The position numbers and the translations under genes are program-made. From Chloroflexota bacterium (GTDB lineage Bacteria > Chloroflexota > UBA11872 > VXNJ01), in assembly GCA_026708165.1 (NCBI GenBank), contig JAPOVO010000108.1, positions 1-15,560 of the forward strand: a stretch of DNA of 15,560 bases. Reading direction: 5' to 3'. Shown piece by piece: positions 1-7,788 of the stretch. Each line of letters starts with the position of its first letter. The stretch's first letter is position 1. The notes below the pieces were generated by a model. It was not told the DNA's origin, did not search any database, and worked only from the letters and a program-made list of their open reading frames with translations.

Positions 1-920
1 TCAAACTCGTCGCGCTTGTACCGGAAGACATACTGATAGACCGAATCGACCGTTACGTCGGGGTGACGCGGGACCGACCGGAAGCCGTCCATTTCGTCGA
101 GGGCGTCGGACAGGTAGATGGAGTTCGACATTCGGACCCGGTTTTGCTCGTCCAGCCGCTTCAACTGGTTCAACAGCAACGCGGCGGACATCTGACTCAT
201 GCGGTAGTTGCTTCCGAGAACGGCAGTCTTGCCCTCGCGGTCGCCGGCGCCGGCCCACATCATGTGACGCGCGACTTCGGCGGCCTCGTCGTCGCTGGTC
301 GTGACGAAACCACCCTCGCCGGCGGTCAGGTTCTTGCTGGCCTGGAAGCTGAATCCGCCGGAGAAACCTATCGAACCAAGCCCGCGGCCCCTCCAGGACG
401 CGCCCCAGCCGTGACAGGAGTCCTCGACGACCTTAAGTCCGCGATTTTCGGCCAGCCTCAGCACGCCTTCCATATCGGCGGCGCGTCCGCCCCAGTGGAC
501 GGGCATTATCGCCGTGGTGTGCTCGGTGATCGCCCGCTCGGCGGAAGCAACGTCCATGTTGAACGTCTCTACTTCGACATCGCAGAAGACCGGGACCGCC
601 CCTACGTTCAGCACGCCTAGGGCGGTGGCTACGAACGTGTAGGACGGGATGACGACCTCATCCCCCGGAACGACGCCGGCGGCGCGCAAAGCCACCTGGA
701 GAGCGGTGGTTCCCCCATTGACGGCAATGCCGTGCCTGGCGCCCTGATGGGCGGCGAACGCCTGCTCGAACGCCTCTACGTTCGGCCCGGTGGTCGCGAA
801 CCACTTGCCGGAGAGAATGGTCTCGCGGACGACTTCCACGTCGGTCGGATCGCCGACCGGCCAGCGGTGAAATGGTCTGTCGCGCAGCGCGTCGCCGCCG
901 TTTATCGCTAAAGCGGGCAT
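1..920 (-). CDS. DegT/DnrJ/EryC1/StrS family PLP-dependent aminotransferase, C-terminus cut by window edge
   Basis: The frame is open from an ATG at 920 down to the left edge, giving 306 residues (family members are usually about 370-420, so the last quarter is missing). A GGAGG lies 6 nt upstream (927-931) and fixes the start. The protein opens MPALAINGG, a common beginning in the branch that includes AHBA synthase and inosose aminotransferases. Visible family landmarks are GGTTALQVAL (69-78), PSYTFVATA (92-100), VVEDSCHGWGA (164-174, Asp167 expected to pair with the PLP pyridine nitrogen), FSFQASKNLTAGEGG (190-204, Lys196 the expected Schiff-base lysine) and GSNYRMSQ (236-243). Such enzymes transfer an amino group, usually from Glu or Gln, to keto-sugars or keto-cyclitols in the cytoplasm. 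No NDP-sugar genes are nearby, so the substrate is unknown. It lies 199 bp downstream of the ceramidase-family gene on the same strand and may or may not be cotranscribed. The family call is very secure. Confidence 0.95.
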   Translation of the reverse strand, partial: MPALAINGGDALRDRPFHRWPVGDPTDVEVVRETILSGKWFATTGPNVEAFEQAFAAHQGARHGIAVNGGTTALQVALRAAGVVPGDEVVIPSYTFVATALGVLNVGAVPVFCDVEVETFNMDVASAERAITEHTTAIMPVHWGGRAADMEGVLRLAENRGLKVVEDSCHGWGASWRGRGLGSIGFSGGFSFQASKNLTAGEGGFVTTSDDEAAEVARHMMWAGAGDREGKTAVLGSNYRMSQMSAALLLNQLKRLDEQNRVRMSNSIYLSDALDEMDGFRSVPRHPDVTVDSVYQYVFRYKRDEF

Positions 921-1119
921 TGGAAGCCTCCTATCGGCCGGACGCCCCGCAGGCTGATAGCCGAATTTGCCGGTCGCGCCGCCGAAGTCCCAACGCCTTG
1001 CGGGTCAGGTTGCTCCCACGGATAGAGAGCAGGCAAGCGCGCTTGTCAGAATCGTAGCAGTTCCGGCACCGATACTGCGTTCGCGCGGTGTTAATCCGTG
1101 CCCCGTACCGCCGGCCAGC

Positions 1120-2442
1120 CTAGTCGAACAGGCTGCTAATCGCCGTCTGAGCCGCGGCTCGAATATTGTCGCCGCTTATCGGGTCCCAGGCGGCCGGGTG
1201 TCCGTAGATCATGTACGCCCATTCCGCTTCATAGCCTCCGTGCGCCACGGCGCGCCGCGTTGGCGTATATCCGAAGTTGCCGTTGCTCCATCCGGCGACC
1301 ATAGTGTGGAGAGCGGGGCTGTTGGCTCTGATGCTGCGACCGTCCGCCGAGAAAAATTCGGATGGGGACGCGGCAATCGCCAGATCGCCGATGCGGAGGA
1401 CCTGGACCTCGATTTGCAGGCGGTCGCTCCAGTTCTCGTCATTGAGCGTTGCGATAACCCGCTTGGCGTATTCCGTCCCGCGCCACGTATGGTCGAACTC
1501 ATCCTCGGGTGAAGTCGCGGCTTTGGCCTCGGCCGCCTTATCTTCGTACAGGCGGCGGGCTTCGCTTTCGGAGATTAGTTCGCGATAGACGAACTCGGTG
1601 TCGACCGTCGCGGCGCCAACTGTCGTCGAGGCGGCGGCGGTCATGGAGTCGAGGACAGCGACGGCATCATTGCCCAACCGGCTGCCGGTCCGCTCGGCAA
1701 TATCGAATCCCCGCAGGATTGAATTTGCCCCGCGCGGATTGATATCACCTCCGGCTCCGTTGACATAGATACACGGAGCACCGGTCTCCGCTTCCACTAT
1801 CGATCGAACATATCCGGGATAGTCGGACGAGTAGTACGAGTCCCGGCTCGAGGTCGCGTGGCATCCGTAGTTGACGACCGTTCCCAGAATCGCGCCGTCG
1901 TCGCCCGCAAACTGCGCTACGACGACTGCCGGATCGATATCGTCGACATGACCGTCGCAGGGCCCATTGGGTGCGGCCTCGGCGGAGCGGCGGTTCCAGC
2001 CCGCGTAAGACTCACCCTCGCCTATGCGTAGATTCGCGGGAACTGCGTTCGCCAGGGCGGCTCGCGCGACATTGACGACGCTGCCGGCCAGACACTCCAT
2101 GTAGACCGGATCGACCACGGGGGCGTCGCCCATCGCATAGGGGATGACCCCGGTGCCGGGTCCACAGTGCGTGTGGCTGCACGTGTACATCTGGGAGGCA
2201 GCGGGCACTCCGCATTCGCTCTCGACCGCCGCTCGCACCTGCTCGATCCACGCGACAGGCAGGCCGATCAGATCGAAGGCGAACAGTATTACCGTAGAAC
2301 CGTTCTCAGATGCCGCGAGGGCGTGAACGTAGATCGGATCATGGGTTCCGACCGCGGTTGGAGGGCCTTGCCGCACGGCGAATCCGCTCATCGAGAGACC
2401 CGGATCGGGCGTGATGTCCTGAGCCGCGAACCCTGCGATCAT
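1120..2442 (-). CDS. Neutral/alkaline non-lysosomal ceramidase-family hydrolase (PF04734-like)
   Basis: The protein has 440 residues from the ATG at 2442, where MIAGFAAQDITP matches the usual family N-terminus. A G-rich ribosome site lies about 6 nt upstream. The frame stays open to 2523, but the extra residues are basic, unlike the family, and probably untranslated. Family landmarks are CSHTHCGPG (88-96), NYGCHATS (191-198), SSDYPGY (205-211), NGAGGDINPRG (228-238), SPSEFF (359-364) and HGGYE (401-405). These contain the residues expected to bind zinc in bacterial neutral ceramidase: a His of the HTH motif, His195, Glu362 and Tyr404. The motif that carries the proposed nucleophilic serine in characterised ceramidases (GDVSP) reads GDINP here, so true ceramidase activity is doubtful and another amidase or hydrolase reaction is possible. 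I see no signal peptide, unlike secreted ceramidases, and the length is shorter because the C-terminal beta-sandwich domain is absent. It is transcribed divergently from the Rieske gene. Confidence 0.9.
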   Translation of the reverse strand: MIAGFAAQDITPDPGLSMSGFAVRQGPPTAVGTHDPIYVHALAASENGSTVILFAFDLIGLPVAWIEQVRAAVESECGVPAASQMYTCSHTHCGPGTGVIPYAMGDAPVVDPVYMECLAGSVVNVARAALANAVPANLRIGEGESYAGWNRRSAEAAPNGPCDGHVDDIDPAVVVAQFAGDDGAILGTVVNYGCHATSSRDSYYSSDYPGYVRSIVEAETGAPCIYVNGAGGDINPRGANSILRGFDIAERTGSRLGNDAVAVLDSMTAAASTTVGAATVDTEFVYRELISESEARRLYEDKAAEAKAATSPEDEFDHTWRGTEYAKRVIATLNDENWSDRLQIEVQVLRIGDLAIAASPSEFFSADGRSIRANSPALHTMVAGWSNGNFGYTPTRRAVAHGGYEAEWAYMIYGHPAAWDPISGDNIRAAAQTAISSLFD

Positions 2443-2578
2443 CTCATGCCCCCAGTAACCAATCCCCACTCGGTTGCGTTTACATAGTCGTCTAATTGCC
2501 ATTACGTTGTCGATATTGATCAAAGAAACGGTTTTGTAGACTTGGTTATCGAGGGCGTGCAGTTTCGGGAGTGCTCAT
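2443..2578. promoter_or_regulatory. Divergent intergenic region, probable promoter area
   Basis: This 136-bp stretch separates two divergent genes and is visibly richer in A and T than its surroundings (about 2465-2550), as expected for back-to-back promoters. I could not find a -35/-10 pair with good spacing on either strand. The nearest on the plus strand is TTGATC, 15 nt, TAGACT, which is weak. The plus-strand ribosome site GGGAG is at 2567-2571. Confidence 0.35.
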
Positions 2579-4468
2579 TTGTCGGACAAGCGACAGCCAG
2601 TTGAAGAGATGATTACGTCGAGCGCCCGAAACGGCCGGTCCGTCAACGGCTCCCCGGACGACCTGGCCTCGATTCCTGTTCGGGTGGGCACGCTCGACGA
2701 GGTTCGCGCGAAGGGGGTCATGACCGCCTCCGGCAACGGCAAGGTGGCCGCGGTTTTTTATCACGAGGGCCGCGTCTACGCCGTCGACAACCGCTGTCCG
2801 CACATGGGTTTCCCGCTATCGCGCGGATCGTGCAAGGACGGCATCCTGACCTGTGAATGGCACTACGCCAGGTTCGATCTAGCGACCGGCGGCGCTTTCG
2901 ACCTTTGGGCCGGCGACGTGGATGTCTATCCCGTCGAGATCAGAGACGGAGACGTCTGGATCGATCTTGGCGCCGCCTTGACCAAGTCGGGATATGCGGA
3001 GCGATGGCGGAATCGTTTGCGGGACGGTCTGGAGCAAAACCTGCGCCTGGACCTCGCCAAATCGGTACTCGGACTGCTTTCGGCAAACCCCTCGGACGCG
3101 GCCCGTGACATCGTTTCGACCTCGGCCGAATACGGCCTGACCAGGGGGTCCCGCCGCAACTCGTCGGGCTGGGGCGACGGCCTCACGATCCTTACGGCCA
3201 TGGCCAACATGCAGCCGTATCTGGCCGAAAGCGACAGATCTCTGGCGCTGTACCACGGCGTGCGGTCGGTCGCGGAGGATGCGGCGGGGCAGATGCCGAG
3301 AATAGACCTCACCGCGCTGCCGGTCGACGAGGCCACGTTCTCACGGCTGCGGGAGTGGTTCCGAGAGTTCATCGAGGTCAGGAGCGACGAAGCCGCAGAC
3401 CGGGTACTGCGGACGGCGATCTCGCGCGGGGTCGGTTCCGAGCAGTTAATCGACCTTCTGGGGGCGGCTTCGACGGACCACTACTACCGCGACTTCTCGC
3501 ACGTGATGGATACGCTGGCGAAGACCGTCGAGCTGCTGGACCTGATCGGCTGGAACCGTTCGGCGGAAGTGCTTCCGACGGTGGTCAACCAGCTAGCCCA
3601 ATCGACACGGGAAGAGGAGCGAAATTCCTGGCGCCATCCAGAAGACCTGGTTGGAATAGTGGAAGCGGCGGCCGCCGGTCTTGCGGACGTGGTTGACGTA
3701 GGCGCGAGGAACGGCGGCTGGGACGGCTCGATTTTGAGCGACCTGCTCGGCGACGATCCCGCCGTCAGCGTTGACGGAGTCATGAAGGCTTTTCGCGACG
3801 GCGCGTCGCTGGCCGACGTGGCGCAGGCGCTGGCGTACGCGTCGATACTCCGCATCGCCCGGTTCCCGACTAGCAACGAATTCGGGGACTGGGATACGGC
3901 GTTGCACCATTTCACGTATTGCGCGTCGTTGGCGCAGGTCGCGCGCACTGCGCCTTCGGCCGAACTGGCGCGGGGCGTGCTGCATGGCGCAATGCTCGTC
4001 TACCAAGCCCGATTTCTGAACGTTCCGGCCTCCCGGCTTCCTGCGAATAAACGACTCGATCGGATGCCCGCCGATCCGGTTCAGCTTCTCGAAGACCTCT
4101 CGCAGTGCTTCGAACGGCAGGGCGCGGTGGATGAATCGGGCGCTCTTGTCTACAGGTACTTGACGCTAGGTCACGATCCAACAGTATTGATACGCGGACT
4201 CGGCAACGCGGTGTTGCGCGAGGACGCCGGATTCCACGACTTCCAGATGCTCGAAGAGGGTGTGCGGCTCTGGCAGGACCTGGTTGACGCGGGCAAAGAA
4301 GAGGAGTCATATCAATGTCTCGTCGCGGTGGCAAGGTGGCAAGCCGCGCATTCGCCCACCCGCCGGGCGACGACTCAGACCTATGACATTGCCCTGCGAC
4401 TCCACAGAGGCGAAGCGATATACGAGTCGGCGGCTGAAGCCGAGGAGGCCGCGGAAACGCCAGTCTAG
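2579..4468 (+). CDS. Rieske [2Fe-2S] domain protein with large uncharacterised helical C-terminal domain
   Basis: The 629-residue protein starts at TTG 2579, chosen because GGGAG lies 7 nt upstream; an in-frame ATG at 2609 has no well-spaced ribosome site. Residues about 32-130 form a Rieske domain with cluster ligands Cys73-x-His75 and Cys92-x2-His95 in NRCPHMG and CEWHYARF. The short ferredoxin-like form suggests a soluble electron carrier. Residues about 135-610 have no family I can name with certainty. They look all-helical, with His-rich spots at HYYRDFSHV (301-309), HHFTY (443-447) and GVLHGAMLVYQARFLNVP (466-483). I recall similar unannotated Rieske fusions in other bacteria, so this is probably a conserved but uncharacterised family. 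There is no signal peptide or membrane segment. The C-terminal tail is Glu/Ala-rich. It could be an oxidoreductase in which the Rieske centre feeds electrons to a site in the helical part, but that is inference. The gene converges on the membrane-anchored hydrolase, with a 45-bp gap. Confidence 0.9.
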   Translation: MSDKRQPVEEMITSSARNGRSVNGSPDDLASIPVRVGTLDEVRAKGVMTASGNGKVAAVFYHEGRVYAVDNRCPHMGFPLSRGSCKDGILTCEWHYARFDLATGGAFDLWAGDVDVYPVEIRDGDVWIDLGAALTKSGYAERWRNRLRDGLEQNLRLDLAKSVLGLLSANPSDAARDIVSTSAEYGLTRGSRRNSSGWGDGLTILTAMANMQPYLAESDRSLALYHGVRSVAEDAAGQMPRIDLTALPVDEATFSRLREWFREFIEVRSDEAADRVLRTAISRGVGSEQLIDLLGAASTDHYYRDFSHVMDTLAKTVELLDLIGWNRSAEVLPTVVNQLAQSTREEERNSWRHPEDLVGIVEAAAAGLADVVDVGARNGGWDGSILSDLLGDDPAVSVDGVMKAFRDGASLADVAQALAYASILRIARFPTSNEFGDWDTALHHFTYCASLAQVARTAPSAELARGVLHGAMLVYQARFLNVPASRLPANKRLDRMPADPVQLLEDLSQCFERQGAVDESGALVYRYLTLGHDPTVLIRGLGNAVLREDAGFHDFQMLEEGVRLWQDLVDAGKEEESYQCLVAVARWQAAHSPTRRATTQTYDIALRLHRGEAIYESAAEAEEAAETPV

Positions 4469-4513
4469 TTCGTCGGGCTACGCAGCGGCTGTCTAACCGG
4501 CGTCGCTCTAGGG

Positions 4514-5350
4514 CTAGCGAGAGTCGTTCGTACTCAGCGTCTCGTCGAGAAACTCGAGCATCACGTCGATGATCGCCTCGCCGGCGTTGAGTTCGTAGTC
4601 GTTGTGGTCGGCCCCAGGAACAATATGAAGCCGCTTCGGCTCGCGTGCGGCGTCGAATAGGCGAACGCTGTCTTGCGGCGGGATGACCACGTCAGCCTCG
4701 CCCGCGATCACCAGCAACGGGGCGGTCACGCGCGGGATTCGCTTGTCCGACTCGTATCTGTCCTTCAGCAGCAGCCCGACAGGCAGGAATGGATAGTGGG
4801 TCTGCCCTATGCGCACCATCGACGAGAAAGGCGACCGTAGTACGAGTGCGACGGGTGGGGCCTCCACCGCGAGCGCGACAGCGACCGCGGCCCCGAGCGA
4901 CTCGCCGAAATAGACGACTTTGTCGGGATCAACTTCGTCGCGCGAGAGCGCGTATTGGAGCACCGCGCGCGCGTCTTGGATGAGGCCCGATTCGGTGGGG
5001 CTGCCGGGATTTCCGCCGTAGCCGCGATAGTCGAACAGCAGCACCGCCAGACCTCGCCGCGACAACCCCTGGGCCAATGAGATCCGGTAGCCACGGTGAC
5101 CGGCGTTTCCGTTGAAGACGATTACAGCGGCGCGTGCCTCTCCGGCAGCGGCTGGAATGAAATATCCACCGAGGGTCAGCCCGTCTCCAGTCGTGAATGA
5201 GAAGTCTTCCGCTCCCGCAAGCGCGGACTCGGCCGGCGGCGCAGTGTCAAAGGGGAAGTAGATCAGACGCCTTTGGAATAGCCAAAGTAGAAGAATCAGC
5301 AGGAGCGCCGCGGCGAGCAGGAATCCGACCGGTATCGCAATTCTGTCCAA
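4514..5350 (-). CDS. Membrane-anchored alpha/beta hydrolase (BEM46/ABHD13-like, S33-type fold)
   Basis: The protein has 278 residues starting at TTG 5350, with CAGGA 5 nt upstream (5356-5360). Residues 5-25 form one hydrophobic N-terminal helix followed by QRRLIYFP, so the enzyme is probably tethered to the membrane with its catalytic domain on the outer face or at the membrane surface. The fold landmarks are VIVFNGNAGHRGYR (76-89, oxyanion region), FDYRGYGGNPG (106-116), FGESLGAA (148-155) with nucleophile Ser151, GEADVVIP (217-224) with Asp220, and GADHND (246-251) with His249, giving a complete catalytic triad. This layout matches the BEM46/ABHD13-type hydrolases common in bacteria, whose natural substrates are mostly unknown (esterase or lipase-like). 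It lies 174 bp downstream of the DUF1761 gene on the same strand and converges on the Rieske gene. Family confidence is high; the substrate is unknown. Confidence 0.92.
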   Translation of the reverse strand: MDRIAIPVGFLLAAALLLILLLWLFQRRLIYFPFDTAPPAESALAGAEDFSFTTGDGLTLGGYFIPAAAGEARAAVIVFNGNAGHRGYRISLAQGLSRRGLAVLLFDYRGYGGNPGSPTESGLIQDARAVLQYALSRDEVDPDKVVYFGESLGAAVAVALAVEAPPVALVLRSPFSSMVRIGQTHYPFLPVGLLLKDRYESDKRIPRVTAPLLVIAGEADVVIPPQDSVRLFDAAREPKRLHIVPGADHNDYELNAGEAIIDVMLEFLDETLSTNDSR

Positions 5351-5413
5351 AGCAGTCCTGCCGATGCGGCCTATCCGACGTCGCCGAGCCGGGCGGTTAG
5401 GTCAGCGACTTCG

Positions 5414-5438
5414 CTTATCCGTTCAAGTTATCCGGATA
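5414..5438. repeat. TTATCCG direct repeat ending in a TATCCGGATA palindrome
   Basis: TTATCCG occurs at 5415-5421 and again at 5428-5434, 13 bp apart, and the second copy is part of the perfect 10-bp palindrome TATCCGGATA (5429-5438). It lies about 65-90 bp upstream of the alpha/beta hydrolase start at 5350. It could be an operator for that gene, but the elements are short and chance is not excluded. Confidence 0.3.
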
Positions 5439-5524
5439 TGCGCGCCGCCGCGGGTAGACGCCAGGCACATATGAATTCACCCCGGCACGTTCGTCATCAA
5501 CATCCCGCCGCGGTCATTCCAGCT

Positions 5525-5950
5525 CTACCGCCAGAGTCCGATTACGAGTCCCATCAGCACGAACGTTACGAGCTGATTGCCACCGTCGAGAAGCCAGAGG
5601 CGGATCGGGCGGGCGGAAAAAAGGAACCCCAACAGATTCTGTACGCCAACAAGCCCAGCCCAGAGCAATGCGCCGACCACAATGCCGTCGACCAGACCGG
5701 GCGAGTCGGATGACACGTTGATGACGAGGGCAAGTACGTACGCAGTGACTAGCGAACCGATGACCGCCGCGGTCATTGCCACTGCCGAACCGTGGCCTTC
5801 TTCGGTGAGTTGTTCCATGGACTTGCCGAGAAGGCGCAGCCAAGGCTGGGCGAATAAGAGAGGCGAATACCAAAGCGAGCCGACGATCATGGCGATGGCG
5901 GCCGCGACGAGTACAGCCCAATAGTTGAGATCGGTAGTGAACAAATCCAT
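5525..5950 (-). CDS. DUF1761 family small integral membrane protein
   Basis: The protein has 141 residues from the ATG at 5950, which has GGGAG 5 nt upstream; an in-frame TTG at 5962 lies on the other side of that site and is rejected. The N-terminal segment LNYWAVLVAAAIAMIVGSLW followed by YSPLLF is the hallmark of DUF1761 proteins. Four hydrophobic segments are visible, roughly residues 8-30, 55-78, 87-110 and 118-140. The protein ends right after the last segment, at GLWR. The family has no established biochemical function. A divergent 228-bp region separates it from the first binding-protein gene, and a promoter candidate lies just upstream. Confidence 0.9.
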   Translation of the reverse strand: MDLFTTDLNYWAVLVAAAIAMIVGSLWYSPLLFAQPWLRLLGKSMEQLTEEGHGSAVAMTAAVIGSLVTAYVLALVINVSSDSPGLVDGIVVGALLWAGLVGVQNLLGFLFSARPIRLWLLDGGNQLVTFVLMGLVIGLWR

Positions 5951-5989
5951 TTGAACTCCCAATTGAAGAATTCCGTCGAACCTGCATTA

Positions 5990-6017
5990 ACGATAATCAT
6001 GACTCGAACAATGTCAA
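5990..6017 (-). promoter_or_regulatory. Candidate sigma-70-type promoter for the DUF1761 gene
   Basis: On the minus strand a perfect TTGACA (-35, positions 6017-6012) is followed after 16 nt by TATCGT (-10, positions 5995-5990, 4 of 6 consensus bases). Transcription would begin near 5983 and give a leader of about 33 nt before the ATG at 5950. This is the best promoter-like pair in the window, but it rests on consensus matching alone. Confidence 0.5.
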
Positions 6018-6052
6018 TGAACGGCGACTCGCATGCATTCATGCTTAGTAGA

Positions 6053-6086
6053 TTGACAATTGGGGATTGAGTAGACTTGACGTTGG
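6053..6086 (+). promoter_or_regulatory. TTGAC-TTGG direct repeat upstream of the first binding-protein gene
   Basis: TTGACAATTGG (6053-6063) and TTGACGTTGG (6077-6086) form an imperfect direct repeat 24 bp apart, about 95-125 bp upstream of the binding-protein ATG. Each contains a -35-like TTGAC, but I find no convincing -10 at 16-18 nt from either. It could be promoter or operator DNA for the plus-strand import operon. Nearby, GCATG and CATGC flank CATT at 6031-6044, another small dyad. Confidence 0.3.
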
Positions 6087-6178
6087 TATTGGGAGGAAGC
6101 TAGGTCCGCGCAGGAGGCTCTCCGCAGTCGGCTCGCGGTACCTGGATGTTCGTGTAAGCAGGGGAGGATGTGCCCGAT

Positions 6179-7690
6179 ATGGACAACAAGCGAGAGAAGA
6201 TGCACTCGCGGCGCAAGTTGTTGAGACTTGGCGCGCTGGGCGGACTTGGGATCGCAGGCGTTGCGGCGCTCGGCGGCTGCGGAGAAACGCAGGTAGTCAC
6301 CGAGACCAAAATCCAGGAAGTCGTCAAGGAAGTACCTGTAGAAAAGGTCGTGACCCAGATCGTCGAGCGTGACAGGCCGGTCGAGGTCGAAAAGGTCGTC
6401 GAGAAGGTCGTCACCCAAGTCGTCGAAAAGCAGGTGGTGGTCGTCCAGGAGAAAGTGGTTACGGTCACCGTTGAGGCCGAGGCAATGACGCCCAAGAGGC
6501 CTACGGGCGAGGTCTTGTACTGGAACTACATGACCAACATGCAGAACATCGAGCGGCAGATCCTGTCGCAGTTCGAGCTGAACAATCCGGACATCAATCT
6601 GACGGCCGAGTGGATTCCCTGGCAGCAGTACTGGCAAAAGCTCAACGCCTCGCTCAATGCGGGCGAGGGAGCGCCGGACGTGTGGAACACGGCGCCCACG
6701 TTCTACTACCAGTATGTCGATCTGGGGCAGCTGCTGGAGCTCGACGACCTGATCAAGCGCGACGTTAACGTCAACGAGTACTGGCAGCGGACGCTGGGCC
6801 AGTGGCGCGCGCCGCAAGGCAGCGGGCCGTTCTATGGCGTCCCGCGGAATTACGTGCTGTCCGTGATCTATTACAACAAGTCGCTGTTGGACGCTGCGGG
6901 CGCGGCGTATCCGGACGACACGTGGACCACTGATGACCTGCTGGAGACCTCGTTGAAGGTCAACAACCCCACGGGCGATCCAAGGACCACGGTGTTCGGA
7001 TTCGACATTCCGGGCAAAGGCAACCGAGTGTTCCTCGATCCGCTGATCTACGCCAATGGGGGCCGCGTGCTGAACGAGGACCTCACCGAGTGCGTCATCA
7101 ACAATGACATCGCCATCGATACGATCAGGTGGATGCAGGATCTGTATCAGGTGCACGAGGTGACACCAACGCCGGGATTCTTCGAGGGATTGGGCGACTC
7201 CTTCCAGACAGGCCGCGTGGCAATGGCGGTTAACGGAAGCTGGCGTGTCGGCGCATACCGGCCGGTTCGGGCCTTCGGCTGGGATGTCGCTCTCTTCCCG
7301 AAGGGCAGCCAGTCCAGAGTCACTTACGGCGGCCCCGACGGATTCGTGATCTCGCAGCAGACGAAGAACGCGGAAGCGGCTTGGGCGACGCTGCTGCACA
7401 TGATCGGCGACGACTCGGTTATCAGCTTCTACCTTGAAAACCCGGGCATGGTGCCGATCAAGAAGGAACTCGCGAACGACGCGCGGTACATCTCGATCAG
7501 TCCGCCCGACCTGCGAGTTCTCTTGCGCAGCGAGCCGTACATGGCGGCCGACTTCAACGCCAACTACAACGAGTGGCAGGGGGCCAAGACCAACCTGCTC
7601 GACGAGGTGTGGCTGGGACAGAAGGCTCCCGAAGACGCCGCGCCGGAGATAGAGAACGCCGTCAACGAGATCCTGCAGCGGTCGAACTAA
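6179..7690 (+). CDS. Sugar ABC transporter substrate-binding lipoprotein (family 1), first cassette
   Basis: The protein has 503 residues from the ATG at 6179. An in-frame GTG at 6170 lies only 2 nt from GGGGAGG (6161-6167), too close, so the ATG 11 nt away is preferred. Residues 10-34 form an export signal with a twin-arginine-like SRRKLLRLG and lipobox LGGC; Cys34 would be lipidated, anchoring the protein outside the membrane. Residues about 38-101 are a Val/Glu/Lys-rich stalk (repeats of VEKVV and VVTQ type), a feature of Chloroflexota binding proteins that probably lifts the domain off the membrane. The rest is a family 1 extracellular solute-binding fold (PF01547/PF13416-like): EVLYWNYMTN opening strand, GAPDVWNTAP, RQVAMAVNGSW-type motif (seen as GRVAMAVNGSWRVGAY) and YGGPDGFVIS. 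The ligand is probably a sugar or oligosaccharide. It is the first gene of an operon with two permeases and an esterase downstream. Confidence 0.95.
   Translation: MDNKREKMHSRRKLLRLGALGGLGIAGVAALGGCGETQVVTETKIQEVVKEVPVEKVVTQIVERDRPVEVEKVVEKVVTQVVEKQVVVVQEKVVTVTVEAEAMTPKRPTGEVLYWNYMTNMQNIERQILSQFELNNPDINLTAEWIPWQQYWQKLNASLNAGEGAPDVWNTAPTFYYQYVDLGQLLELDDLIKRDVNVNEYWQRTLGQWRAPQGSGPFYGVPRNYVLSVIYYNKSLLDAAGAAYPDDTWTTDDLLETSLKVNNPTGDPRTTVFGFDIPGKGNRVFLDPLIYANGGRVLNEDLTECVINNDIAIDTIRWMQDLYQVHEVTPTPGFFEGLGDSFQTGRVAMAVNGSWRVGAYRPVRAFGWDVALFPKGSQSRVTYGGPDGFVISQQTKNAEAAWATLLHMIGDDSVISFYLENPGMVPIKKELANDARYISISPPDLRVLLRSEPYMAADFNANYNEWQGAKTNLLDEVWLGQKAPEDAAPEIENAVNEILQRSN
6353..6403 (+). repeat. 51-nt exact inverted repeat, copy 1 (stalk of first binding protein)
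   Basis: This segment is identical over 51 nt to the reverse complement of 14019-14069. It encodes 17 stalk residues from TQIVERD through EKVVE. The codons immediately upstream are much less similar between the two genes even though the protein is nearly identical there. Confidence 0.9.
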
Positions 7691-7731
7691 CCGGGCGCAG
7701 GGATCGCAAACAGATCACGCAGCCGTGACCG

Positions 7732-7761
7732 GCTGGGCGCGGGGATAAACCCGCGCCCAGC
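7732..7761 (+). terminator. Perfect 12-bp GC-rich hairpin between binding-protein and permease genes
   Basis: GCTGGGCGCGGG (7732-7743) and its exact reverse complement (7750-7761) enclose the loop GATAAA. The hairpin begins 41 nt after the binding-protein stop and ends 27 nt before the permease ATG. There is no T-tract after it, so it is not a classic intrinsic terminator. It more likely blocks 3' exonuclease decay of the binding-protein message or dampens transcription, as known for the malE-malF junction of enteric bacteria. The second cassette has an equivalent element. Confidence 0.8.
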
Positions 7762-7788
7762 TGTCCGGCTGAGTCAAGCGGAGACTGA

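Noticed and set aside
63..620. Plus-strand 185-codon open frame near the left edge
   Set aside because: It is antisense to the aminotransferase, whose motifs run continuously through the same region on the minus strand.
4469..4513. Possible bidirectional terminator between the convergent Rieske and hydrolase genes
   Set aside because: No stem of useful length and no T-tract is visible in the 45-bp gap.
6053..6081. TTGACA as -35 of a promoter for the first import operon
   Set aside because: Hexamers at 16-18 nt downstream do not resemble TATAAT, so I list the site only as a repeat of possible regulatory use.
6014..7399. 461-codon open frame on the minus strand opposite the first binding-protein gene
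   Set aside because: The opposite strand carries an unmistakable binding protein with signal, lipobox and fold motifs. The Asp/Leu-rich stretch in the minus frame is just the reverse complement of the Val/Glu/Lys stalk codons.
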